Below are positions 6,801 to 14,349 of a DNA stretch of 18,203 nt, in pieces. Source of the stretch: Bacteroidota bacterium (GTDB taxonomy: Bacteria > Bacteroidota > Ignavibacteria > SZUA-365); assembly GCA_018224345.1 (NCBI GenBank), contig JAGTUW010000065.1:1-18203 (forward strand). Reading direction: 5' to 3'. Position 1 is the stretch's first letter. Each line of letters opens with the position of its first letter. The position numbers and the translations under genes were made by a program. The notes under the pieces are model-generated. The model did not search any database, was not told the origin of the DNA, and saw only the letters and a program-made list of their open reading frames with translations.

Positions 6801-8840
6801 ATGGATAATAAACGCATACTTGTAACATCGGCACTTCCTTACGCCAACGGTGCCATTCATTTTGGTCATCTCGCCGGCGCATATCTTCCCGCTGACATGT
6901 ACGCCAGATATCAGCGCCTGAAAGGAAGAGATGTCCTGTTCGTCTGTGGTTCCGACGAACATGGAGTCAGCATACTCATTTCCGCACGGAAGGAAGGTGT
7001 TTCCCCACAGGATATCATCGATCGCTACCATGTGTTGAATATGCGTGCATTTGATCGCATCGGGATGAGTTTTGACAACTATTCCCGGACATCACTCCCC
7101 GTACATCATGAAACTGCGCGCGAGTGGTTCGTTGAGTTTCGTGATAAAGGGCTGTTGCGTCAGAGCATTGAAAAACAACTGTATGATCCGGAGGCGCGCA
7201 TGTTTCTGCCCGATCGTTTCGTGATCGGGACCTGCCCTCATTGTGGCTACGATCGTGCCTATGGTGACCAGTGTGAAAACTGTAGTAAGTACTACGAACA
7301 AACGGAATTGCTGAAACCCAAAAGTCTGCTCAGCGATGCTGTTCCGGAAATCCGCGATGCACGGCATTGGCATTTTCCGCTCGGCGAGTATCAGGAACGA
7401 CTCGAGCACTATATCGAAGGTCACGCCGATGAATGGAAGGAAAACGTGCTGCAGCAGGTTCGTTCCTGGTTGAAATCAGGACTGAGTGATCGTCCGATCT
7501 CTCGAGACATGGACTGGGGGATCCCTGTCCCCGGGGAGGAGGAAGCGGGAAAGGTGATTTATGTCTGGTTCGAGGCCGTCCTCGGTTACATCTCCTCGAG
7601 CAAGGAATGGGCCGAGCGCATCGGGCAGCCGGAGAAATGGAAGGAGTATTGGTGCGACGAAGAGACACGTTACGTCCCGTTTATCGGAAAGGATAATATT
7701 GTCTTTCACTGTCTCATGTTCCCCGCCATGCTTATGGAGAAGGGAGGGTATGTCCTGCCCGCCAATGTCCCGGCAAATGAATTTCTCAATCTGGAGGGGA
7801 AGAAATTCAGCAAAAGTACAGGATGGTCGATAGAACTCAACGAGTTTCTTGATACATATCCCGCGGATCCACTCCGCTATACGCTGGCGATGAACATGCC
7901 TGAGACGCGAGACAGCGATTTTTTCTGGAAGGATTTTCAGGCACGAAACAATAACGAACTTGCGGACATTCTCGGAAATTTCGTGAATCGCACCGTGCAT
8001 TTTGTGCATAAACATTTCGACGGTGTCGTACCCGCCGCTGATGGATTGCTTCCCGAAGATGAAGCCTTCCTCGCACGCTTTGGAGAAATCGCCGCGCAGG
8101 TATCCGATTGCTACGAACGCTTTCGCTTTCGCGACGCCGTCACCGCAACGATGAATCTCGCCCGCGCTGCCAACAAGTATTTCAATGACCGGGAACCATG
8201 GAAAACGATTAAATCGGATAGGCGTCATTGTGCGAATACCATGCATTGCAGTCTGCAGGCCTTACATGCATTGACGGTTTTGATTGAACCTGTGCTCCCG
8301 TTCACTGCGGAGAAATTGCGTACGCTCCTCAACATCGACCATGCATCGGCTGGTCACTGGGACGCGATAGTGCTGCACCGACTTCCTGCCGGGCACCCTG
8401 TCGGGGAGCGCACGATTCTTTTCGAAAAAATCGACGATGCTACAATGGAGAAGGAAACTGCAAAGCTCGGCGTTCTTTCCGAAGGTCCCGAGATTGTTCA
8501 TCCGGAGTTGAAGGAACAGATCACCATAGACGACTTCATGAAGATCGATCTGCGGATCGGAAATATCATCAAAGCCGAAGCCGTTCCGAAATCAAAAAAA
8601 CTTTTGAAACTGATTGTTGATATCGGTTTCGAAACGCGTCAACTCGTCGCCGGGATAGCCACGACTTGTGTACCCGAAGATCTGATCGGCAGACAGGTGG
8701 TCATCGTTGCAAATCTCAAGCCGGCAACGCTTTTCGGGATTGAAAGTCAGGGTATGATTCTTGCGGCATCGACGGAAGAAGAAGGGCCCGTGCTGCTTGC
8801 ACCAGTGCAAGCGATCAGAGAAGGAGCAATCGTGAAATGA
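6801..8840 (+). CDS. metG: Methionyl-tRNA synthetase with C-terminal tRNA-binding domain
   Basis: This enzyme charges tRNA-Met (initiator and elongator) with methionine in the cytoplasm. The 679-aa protein has the class I signature IHFGH (residues 19-23; HIGH motif) and KFSKS (335-339; KMSKS motif). An intact knuckle has four Cys (CPHC at 145-148 and CENC at 158-161), as in the zinc-binding MetG type. After the helical anticodon domain, residues from about 575 form the C-terminal tRNA-binding/dimerisation domain (IDDFMKIDLRIGNII, and later LKPATLFGIESQGMILAA). I start it at ATG 6801 because relatives begin MxxKRILVTSALPYANG. The frame extends to a TTG at 6729, but that lies upstream of the promoter -10. 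It heads the rightward block, and its TGA overlaps the next gene's ATG (ATGA). Confidence 0.96.
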   Translation: MDNKRILVTSALPYANGAIHFGHLAGAYLPADMYARYQRLKGRDVLFVCGSDEHGVSILISARKEGVSPQDIIDRYHVLNMRAFDRIGMSFDNYSRTSLPVHHETAREWFVEFRDKGLLRQSIEKQLYDPEARMFLPDRFVIGTCPHCGYDRAYGDQCENCSKYYEQTELLKPKSLLSDAVPEIRDARHWHFPLGEYQERLEHYIEGHADEWKENVLQQVRSWLKSGLSDRPISRDMDWGIPVPGEEEAGKVIYVWFEAVLGYISSSKEWAERIGQPEKWKEYWCDEETRYVPFIGKDNIVFHCLMFPAMLMEKGGYVLPANVPANEFLNLEGKKFSKSTGWSIELNEFLDTYPADPLRYTLAMNMPETRDSDFFWKDFQARNNNELADILGNFVNRTVHFVHKHFDGVVPAADGLLPEDEAFLARFGEIAAQVSDCYERFRFRDAVTATMNLARAANKYFNDREPWKTIKSDRRHCANTMHCSLQALHALTVLIEPVLPFTAEKLRTLLNIDHASAGHWDAIVLHRLPAGHPVGERTILFEKIDDATMEKETAKLGVLSEGPEIVHPELKEQITIDDFMKIDLRIGNIIKAEAVPKSKKLLKLIVDIGFETRQLVAGIATTCVPEDLIGRQVVIVANLKPATLFGIESQGMILAASTEEEGPVLLAPVQAIREGAIVK

Positions 8841-9355
8841 ACAAGAGCCACTCTCTGCACTGTGCATATCTTGTCGGCATGCTGGTCGTGTGTGCTGCTC
8901 TTCTCCCGGTGGCAACTGGTTGCGAGGATCACGGACTCGCACCTGCCGGCAACCTTACGTTACCAGGCTTCAGCGGGAACATCACGGTGCGTGGAGAATG
9001 GCCTCCACCCGACAGCGTTCGTGATCTCAGACTTGCCGCGTTCCGCAATTATCCCCCGAAGGATATTCTCAGCGAAGTTATTGAAGGGACTGCATTCTTC
9101 AGCGACGAATTACCCTACGGGCAGGACACCATCTCCTACACGTTCCAGAGTGAAGCCCTGAGTGGGATATATGAATACATCGTCATCGCCCAGAATTACG
9201 GTACGGACCCATTCACAGATTGGCGTGCGGTCGGTGTCTATTCGAAGACAGGAGATGCACACGCTCCCTCCCCATTAGATCTGGGTACAGGAACGTTCAT
9301 TCATGACATCGATATTATGATCGATTTCGTCAATCTTCCCCCACAACCTTTCTGA
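8837..9355 (+). CDS. Small putative lipoprotein of unknown function
   Basis: I do not recognise this family. The 172-aa protein starts with a hydrophobic signal segment and a plausible lipobox (VATG before Cys29), so it is probably a membrane-anchored lipoprotein. The mature part starts with a Gly/Pro-rich linker, then a beta-rich domain with NITVRGEWPPP, ending in a run of acidic and hydrophobic residues (HDIDIMIDFVNLP). The alternation suggests a small beta-sandwich, such as a carboxypeptidase-regulatory-like or Ig-like fold, but that is a guess. Its ATG overlaps the metG stop by 4 nt, and AAGGAG at 8821-8826 lies 10 nt upstream, so it is translated with metG. Nothing in it explains that link. 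Confidence 0.72.
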   Translation: MNKSHSLHCAYLVGMLVVCAALLPVATGCEDHGLAPAGNLTLPGFSGNITVRGEWPPPDSVRDLRLAAFRNYPPKDILSEVIEGTAFFSDELPYGQDTISYTFQSEALSGIYEYIVIAQNYGTDPFTDWRAVGVYSKTGDAHAPSPLDLGTGTFIHDIDIMIDFVNLPPQPF

Positions 9356-9520
9356 GCAAGGTCTTTCGAATCTCGCAGAACCGCATCGGTGGATGTTCGC
9401 TTCATTCAATGCGGAACTCACCGTAATCTCATTGTTTTCCCCTGTTGCCTCTTGCGAGCGGTAGGACATTTTCGTAGTTTCCATCAAACTATGACCTGTG
9501 TCAACTAATCTCCAGGCATT
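9356..9520. other. 165-nt spacer before the sugar nucleotidyltransferase gene
   Basis: I see no clear terminator and no convincing promoter here. TTGCGA at 9452-9457 has only a weak partner (TAGTTT at 9475-9480) at 17 nt. The following gene may therefore be read through from metG or use a promoter I cannot recognise. Confidence 0.4.
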
Positions 9521-12040
9521 ATGAAAGCTGTTATTATGGCGGGTGGGTTTGGTACTCGCTTGCGTCCGTTAACCTGCAACGTCCCCAAACCGATGGTCCC
9601 CATGGTGAACCGACCGATGATGCTCCACATCGTCGATCTCCTCAAGCAACATGGGTACACAGATGTGATTTCACTGCTTTTCTATCATCCGAATGTCATA
9701 CGCAACTTTTTTGGCGAAGGCAGCGATTTTGGTATTTCCATGCAGTACATGCTCGCAGAGGCGGATTTCGGTACAGCCGGGAGTGTCCGTAATGCCTATG
9801 AGAAAATCGGCGATGACCGCGTGCTCATCATCAGCGGTGACGTACTGACAGATTTTGATCTTACAGCTGCTGTGCAATTCCACAAGGAGCAGAAAGCGGA
9901 TGCCACCATAGTGCTCACGCGCGTGCCGAATCCGTTGCAATTCGGGGTGGTCATCGTAGATGATGATGGCACTATAACCCGTTTTCTTGAGAAACCGTCG
10001 TGGGGAGAGGTATTCAGCGACACAATAAACACCGGTATATATATTCTCGAAAATCATATACTGGAAATGATTCCTTACAAAGAGGATTTCGATTTCAGCA
10101 AGAACCTCTTCCCGATAATGATGCAGGAAGGCAAGAAGTTGTGCGGATACATTGCGGAAGGATATTGGCGCGATGTTGGCAATCTCGGCGAGTATCATGA
10201 AGCAAGCATGGACTGCATCGCTGACAATGTGCGGGTGACCATTGAAGGGACGCGTGACGGGGAAGTGTACATCGGAGAGGGAAGTATTGTCCCCGCGAAT
10301 CGTCCTCACTGGAATGGACGTGTTGTTATCGGGCAGAATGTTCGCATCGCGGACTCGGCACGTATCATCAACAGCGTCATTGGCAGCAATGTCACGATTC
10401 ATGACGGCGCTGTTATCATCAATTCAGTGATTTGGGACGGTTGTACTCTTGAGCATTCAGTGCAGATCACGAATTCCGTCGTGGGATATGAGACAGTTCT
10501 TCATGCCGGCGCTATGGTCGCCGAAAATGTATTTATCAGCGATCGTTGCAATATAGGTCAGGAGGCCTCGCTCCTTTCCAATATCAAATTGTGGCCGGAG
10601 AAGGTCGTTCAGGATGGCGCCGTCCTTTCAAAATCCCTGGTATGGGAGGATAAATGGCTCCGCGAACTGTTTGCTGATGCCCGTGTGACAGGAACGGCGA
10701 ACATTGAGGTCAATCCGGAATTTGGTGCAAAACTCGGTACCTCTCTGGGTGCGATTCTCGATGAGGGAAGCCAGGTGCTTGCATCGCGGGATCCGGATAA
10801 TTCCTCCCGCATGATAAAGCGTGCAATGGCTGCCGGCCTGATGAGCGCGGGAGTCAATGTTCATGACATGCAAAGTACCTCAATTCCGATGCTCCGGCAG
10901 ATATTGCGTAGCGGCAAATATGTTTCCGGGTTTCATGTCCGGAAATCGCCGTTCGACAAACGTTCAACGGACATTATCTTCTTTGATGCCGACGGTCAGG
11001 ACCTTTCTGGCAAGAGAACCAAAGCAATTGAGCGACAGTTTTTTTCAGAGGAGTTCAGAAGAGCGTCTCATGAATTGATCGGGTCGCTGTATTTTCCGGA
11101 ACGCACGACAGAGGCCTATCGCGAGCGATTTCTTTCGACGCTGAATCATGAGCTGATATCCAGCAAGACTTTCAATGTCGTGATCGATTATTCCTACGGG
11201 ATCGCATCGTCGGTCTTTCCAAATATTCTGGGGAAACTCGGAGCCAAAGTGGTCTCCCTGAATGCCTACATCGACCGCACGCGCCTTACCCGCACACGCG
11301 AAGAATTTGACGATGCCTGTCAACATGTTTCCGGGATTGTCAAATCACTTTCCAGCGATATCGGCATCCTGCTTGATGCAGGAGCAGAAAAAGTTTTTCT
11401 TACCGACGAACATGGCAATGTGCTCGATGAAGACAGGGTCGCGAGTGTCGTTACAAACATCTACCTGCAGGCACGACGTGACATCGATGCGCCTGTCCGG
11501 AAAATGGCCTGCCCGATATCCGCGTCAGCGGAAATCGATCAGGTAGCCAGAGAATATGAAGTTGAATTGCTGCGTACGTCAAATACGCACGGGGGTATGA
11601 TGAACGCTGTACTTGCGGATCCGGATATCGATTTTGTAGCTGGGACGAAGGGCGGCTTTATTTTTCCGGAATTCCTCTTCGCCACTGACGCAATGTACAG
11701 TGTTGGTAAGATCCTCGAAATGATGGCAATCACCGGCATGCGTATCGGGGACGTGGATCGCGATCTGCTGCGCCTGTATCGTGCTCATCGCAATGTTCAT
11801 TGCCCCTGGCAAGCGAAGGGAAGAGTGATGCGCAATGCCATGCATGCATCCGAACAATTTGAGCGCGAGCTGGTTGACGGCATCAAGATCTTTTTTGAAC
11901 CGAATACCTGGGTGTTGCTTATTCCGAGCAAGGAGCATGAGGTCTTCACTGTGTTCGCCGAGGCACCGACGAAGGAAACCGCGGATTCTCTGACAGCGGA
12001 ATACGAATCGAAGGTTGTTCAGTGGCGCGACAATGCGTAA
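9521..12040 (+). CDS. NDP-sugar pyrophosphorylase fused to a degenerate phosphomannomutase-like region
   Basis: The protein has 839 aa and three parts. Residues 1 to about 235 are a nucleotidyltransferase with an intact signature GGFGTRLRPLT (8-18), PKPM (22-25), SGDVLTDFD (105-113), and the sugar-binding EKPS and NTGIYIL segments. This part should make an NDP-sugar, most likely GDP-mannose or a related hexose, by family. Residues about 245-375 are hexapeptide-type left-handed beta-helix repeats (VIGSNVTIHDGAVIINSVI). Residues about 400-839 follow the four-domain phosphomannomutase order, but each active-site loop is altered. TASHNP becomes RKSPFD (Ser476 kept); the DGDGDR metal loop becomes DAGAEK (619-624); GEESGH becomes GTKGGF; RPSGTEP becomes IPSKEHE (801-807). 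The C-terminal part is thus probably not a working mutase. A fusion of these parts is known in bacteria, annotated as mannose-1-phosphate guanylyltransferase. The ATG has only a weak upstream AGG. Confidence 0.88.
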   Translation: MKAVIMAGGFGTRLRPLTCNVPKPMVPMVNRPMMLHIVDLLKQHGYTDVISLLFYHPNVIRNFFGEGSDFGISMQYMLAEADFGTAGSVRNAYEKIGDDRVLIISGDVLTDFDLTAAVQFHKEQKADATIVLTRVPNPLQFGVVIVDDDGTITRFLEKPSWGEVFSDTINTGIYILENHILEMIPYKEDFDFSKNLFPIMMQEGKKLCGYIAEGYWRDVGNLGEYHEASMDCIADNVRVTIEGTRDGEVYIGEGSIVPANRPHWNGRVVIGQNVRIADSARIINSVIGSNVTIHDGAVIINSVIWDGCTLEHSVQITNSVVGYETVLHAGAMVAENVFISDRCNIGQEASLLSNIKLWPEKVVQDGAVLSKSLVWEDKWLRELFADARVTGTANIEVNPEFGAKLGTSLGAILDEGSQVLASRDPDNSSRMIKRAMAAGLMSAGVNVHDMQSTSIPMLRQILRSGKYVSGFHVRKSPFDKRSTDIIFFDADGQDLSGKRTKAIERQFFSEEFRRASHELIGSLYFPERTTEAYRERFLSTLNHELISSKTFNVVIDYSYGIASSVFPNILGKLGAKVVSLNAYIDRTRLTRTREEFDDACQHVSGIVKSLSSDIGILLDAGAEKVFLTDEHGNVLDEDRVASVVTNIYLQARRDIDAPVRKMACPISASAEIDQVAREYEVELLRTSNTHGGMMNAVLADPDIDFVAGTKGGFIFPEFLFATDAMYSVGKILEMMAITGMRIGDVDRDLLRLYRAHRNVHCPWQAKGRVMRNAMHASEQFERELVDGIKIFFEPNTWVLLIPSKEHEVFTVFAEAPTKETADSLTAEYESKVVQWRDNA

Positions 12041-12084
12041 ATTGAAAGGACGTATTCCGTGAATGAATCAAATAATCGCTAAAA

Positions 12085-12555
12085 ATGAAAATTACAAGTA
12101 TACTGACTGAGGACCTGATTCAGGTCAACATACCGGGGAAGGACAAGGATGAGGTCATCAACGCAATCATTGATCTTTCGGCGAAATCGCAGAAGATCAA
12201 GGACATTGACAAGGTACGTCAGGCAATATTCGAGAGAGAAAAAATCATGTCGACAGGCGTCGGCAAGGGCTTTGCCATTCCACATGGCAAAACTGACGCG
12301 GTCTCCGACATCGTCGCGGCTTTTGGGATTACTGAACATCCTATCGATTATCAGAGTCTCGATCATGAGCCGGTACGTCTGCTCTTTCTCCTCATCGGCA
12401 AGGATAGTCTCGTCGGTGCGCATATCAAACTTCTCAGTCGTATTTCCCGCTTGATGAACAAGGAAGAGCTGCGAAATACGCTCCTCGAGGCCACATCACC
12501 CGCTGAGATTCTTCAGATCCTCAAAGAAGAGGAAATGAACTATCTCGATGTCTAG
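12085..12555 (+). CDS. Free-standing PTS EIIA domain protein (fructose/mannitol/PtsN type)
   Basis: The 156-aa protein is a single EIIA domain. The phosphorylatable His is His67 in GFAIPHGKTD, in the usual position of the EIIA-Fru/Mtl/Ntr family. The rest of the fold matches too, including LLFLLIGKDSLVGAHIKLLSRISRLM. No EIIB, EIIC, EI or HPr gene is visible nearby. A lone EIIA of this kind more often regulates than transports, as PtsN does in proteobacteria. A sugar PTS elsewhere in the genome is possible. It lies 44 nt after the nucleotidyltransferase gene and is followed by an intrinsic terminator. The ATG has no strong ribosome binding site. Confidence 0.88.
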   Translation: MKITSILTEDLIQVNIPGKDKDEVINAIIDLSAKSQKIKDIDKVRQAIFEREKIMSTGVGKGFAIPHGKTDAVSDIVAAFGITEHPIDYQSLDHEPVRLLFLLIGKDSLVGAHIKLLSRISRLMNKEELRNTLLEATSPAEILQILKEEEMNYLDV

Positions 12556-12598
12556 GGTACGGGACAGTTCGGGCTTGGTTTACGGATGTACGATTTTC

Positions 12599-12623
12599 AG
12601 GCATGCCATGGGCGTGCCTTTTT
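12599..12623 (+). terminator. Intrinsic terminator between the EIIA gene and hisS
   Basis: AGGCATGCC, loop ATG, then GGCGTGCCT form a 9-bp stem (one T-G pair), followed by T5 (12619-12623). It lies 44 nt after the EIIA stop and only 8 nt before the first hisS ATG, so it is also a candidate attenuator for hisS. Confidence 0.8.
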
Positions 12624-12631
12624 AATTCACC

Positions 12632-13915
12632 ATGAACATAAATATGGAACGACGAGCAACATTGCAATCGGTCAAGGGCACGAAAGATATTCTACCGCAC
12701 GACAGTGTCGCCTGGCGACATCTTGAGCAGGTCATTCGCGAGGTCATGCATCGGTATTGTTACGGTGAAATCCGAACTCCGATATTTGAGGATACGACGG
12801 TATTCTCCCGTGGGATTGGTGAGGCGACAGATATTGTCGGAAAAGAAATGTATACCTTCACGGACAAGGGTGGAAGCAGCCTGACTCTCCGTCCGGAAAT
12901 GACGGCACCGGTAATACGTTCATTTATTGAGCATGGTCTCGGCGATCAACGTGTGCTCAACAAGCTCTACTACATCGGACCAATGTTCCGTCAGGAGCGC
13001 CCGCAAGCCGGCCGCTTCCGGCAATTCCATCAATTTGGATTCGAATCCATCGGTCAGACTTCGCCCGAATGTGATGCGGAAATCATTGCGATGGCTTCCG
13101 ATATCTACACACGACTCGGTATTTCGTTCACACTCAAGATCAATTCCGTCGGAGATCCCACCTGTCGTCCGCAATATCGCGAGGTGTTGCAGAGCTTCCT
13201 CGACAGTGTCCACGACAGACTTTCAACCGAGAGTCAGAAAAGAGCGCTGTCGAATCCCATGCGGGTACTGGATTCCAAAGACGAACGGGACAAGGAAGCG
13301 ACGAAAAATGCGCCTGTTATCCTGGATTATCTCTCCGATACATGTCAAAAGCATTTTCAGCGCACTTGCGCATTACTCGACGAAATCGGCATTGGCTATG
13401 TCGTCGATCCACGCCTTGTCCGCGGCCTCGATTATTACACTATGACGGCGTTTGAATTCATCAGCGCGGATATTGGTTCACAGGACGCGCTCGGTGGCGG
13501 AGGGCGCTACGATGGGCTCGTTACGCAGCTCGGTGGAAAAGAAACGCCCGCCGTCGGGTTTGCGGCGGGTATAGAGCGCATGCTCATGGTCATGGAAAAG
13601 AACGGGTATACGTTTCCCGAAGACTCTCCGGAGGTCTATCTCATCGGCATGGATCCCGCCTCAAGGGATTGGGTTTTCCAGACCGCCATCAAAATGCGCA
13701 CAGGTGGTTTGAGTGTTGAAATCGATTACGCAGACCGTAGCGTGAAGGCGCAGATGAGGGAGGCCAATCGTCTGGGGTGCCCGTTTGTCGTCATCGTCGG
13801 CGAAACCGAGTTGCAGTCGGGGACTGCTCAGGTAAAAAATATGAGGGAAGGGACGCAGGAGTCCGTTGAGTTTTCCTCATTGATTGAGTACATGACCGCG
13901 CTTTCACATCACTGA
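12632..13915 (+). CDS. hisS: Histidyl-tRNA synthetase
   Basis: This class II enzyme charges tRNA-His in the cytoplasm. The 427-aa length is normal. Motif 2 is FRQERPQAGRFRQFHQ (119-134). The two histidine-specific signatures are RGLDYY (264-269) and GGGGRYDGL (288-296). Motif 3 is GFAAGIERML (309-318). The C-terminal anticodon-binding domain (from about 333) contains SVKAQMREANRLG and VVIVGETEL. The start is uncertain: ATG 12632 and ATG 12644 both lie just after the terminator, with no Shine-Dalgarno. A TTG at 12662 would also give a normal N-terminus, since conserved sequence begins at SVKGTKDILP. The next gene follows 20 nt after the stop. A local promoter downstream of the terminator would give an almost leaderless message, and I cannot identify one. 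Confidence 0.96.
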   Translation: MNINMERRATLQSVKGTKDILPHDSVAWRHLEQVIREVMHRYCYGEIRTPIFEDTTVFSRGIGEATDIVGKEMYTFTDKGGSSLTLRPEMTAPVIRSFIEHGLGDQRVLNKLYYIGPMFRQERPQAGRFRQFHQFGFESIGQTSPECDAEIIAMASDIYTRLGISFTLKINSVGDPTCRPQYREVLQSFLDSVHDRLSTESQKRALSNPMRVLDSKDERDKEATKNAPVILDYLSDTCQKHFQRTCALLDEIGIGYVVDPRLVRGLDYYTMTAFEFISADIGSQDALGGGGRYDGLVTQLGGKETPAVGFAAGIERMLMVMEKNGYTFPEDSPEVYLIGMDPASRDWVFQTAIKMRTGGLSVEIDYADRSVKAQMREANRLGCPFVVIVGETELQSGTAQVKNMREGTQESVEFSSLIEYMTALSHH

Positions 13916-13935
13916 GTTCGATATCAGGAGGAACA

Positions 13936-14349
13936 ATGTTTCCGCGCATCGACAAAGGACCGATTGAATATACGCTGGAAGTGTATCCGGCGTACAATAC
14001 GGAAAAGCAGAAAGATTGCCTCCGTTTCCACTTTCGGACAACGGAAGAATTCAATCATTTCAAGTACAGGATCGCTATTGACCAGGAGAATGAAACAGGC
14101 AAGCTGCGATTCAAACTCAAGGGCTTGCAGGCAAAGGGACTGCTTCCGGGAGTGGGCAATGCCGAGACAGCAATTGATCTGTTCGATTTGGCCGGGGATT
14201 ACGACGTCACAATCATCAAGCCCGGTGAAATCGTAAACGATTTCCATTTTTCCGTCAGCGAGCAGGGACCAGTACTTACCAGTGACATTGGTGGGGCGGA
14301 GCATTTTCTCGAAGTGTACATCCGAAACGAATCTACGGGAAAGAAATGA
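13936..14349 (+). CDS. Conserved-looking cytoplasmic protein of unknown function, 137 aa
   Basis: I do not recognise it. There is no signal peptide or membrane segment, so it should be cytoplasmic. The sequence alternates charged and hydrophobic residues (RFHFRT, FKYRIAID, LRFKLKGLQ, YDVTIIKPGE, FHFSVSE), which suggests a small all-beta domain. A Gly-rich loop lies in the middle (GLLPGVGNA). AGGAGG at 13926-13931, 4 nt before the ATG, is the strongest ribosome binding site in the window, so it is a real and well-translated gene. It sits 20 nt after hisS and overlaps the next gene by 4 nt (ATGA). Confidence 0.75.
   Translation: MFPRIDKGPIEYTLEVYPAYNTEKQKDCLRFHFRTTEEFNHFKYRIAIDQENETGKLRFKLKGLQAKGLLPGVGNAETAIDLFDLAGDYDVTIIKPGEIVNDFHFSVSEQGPVLTSDIGGAEHFLEVYIRNESTGKK

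Noticed and set aside
12063..12110. Short plus-strand ORF (15 codons) overlapping the EIIA start, as a leader peptide
   Set aside because: It has only a distant AAAGGA, no run of regulatory codons and no linked hairpin, so it is likely chance.
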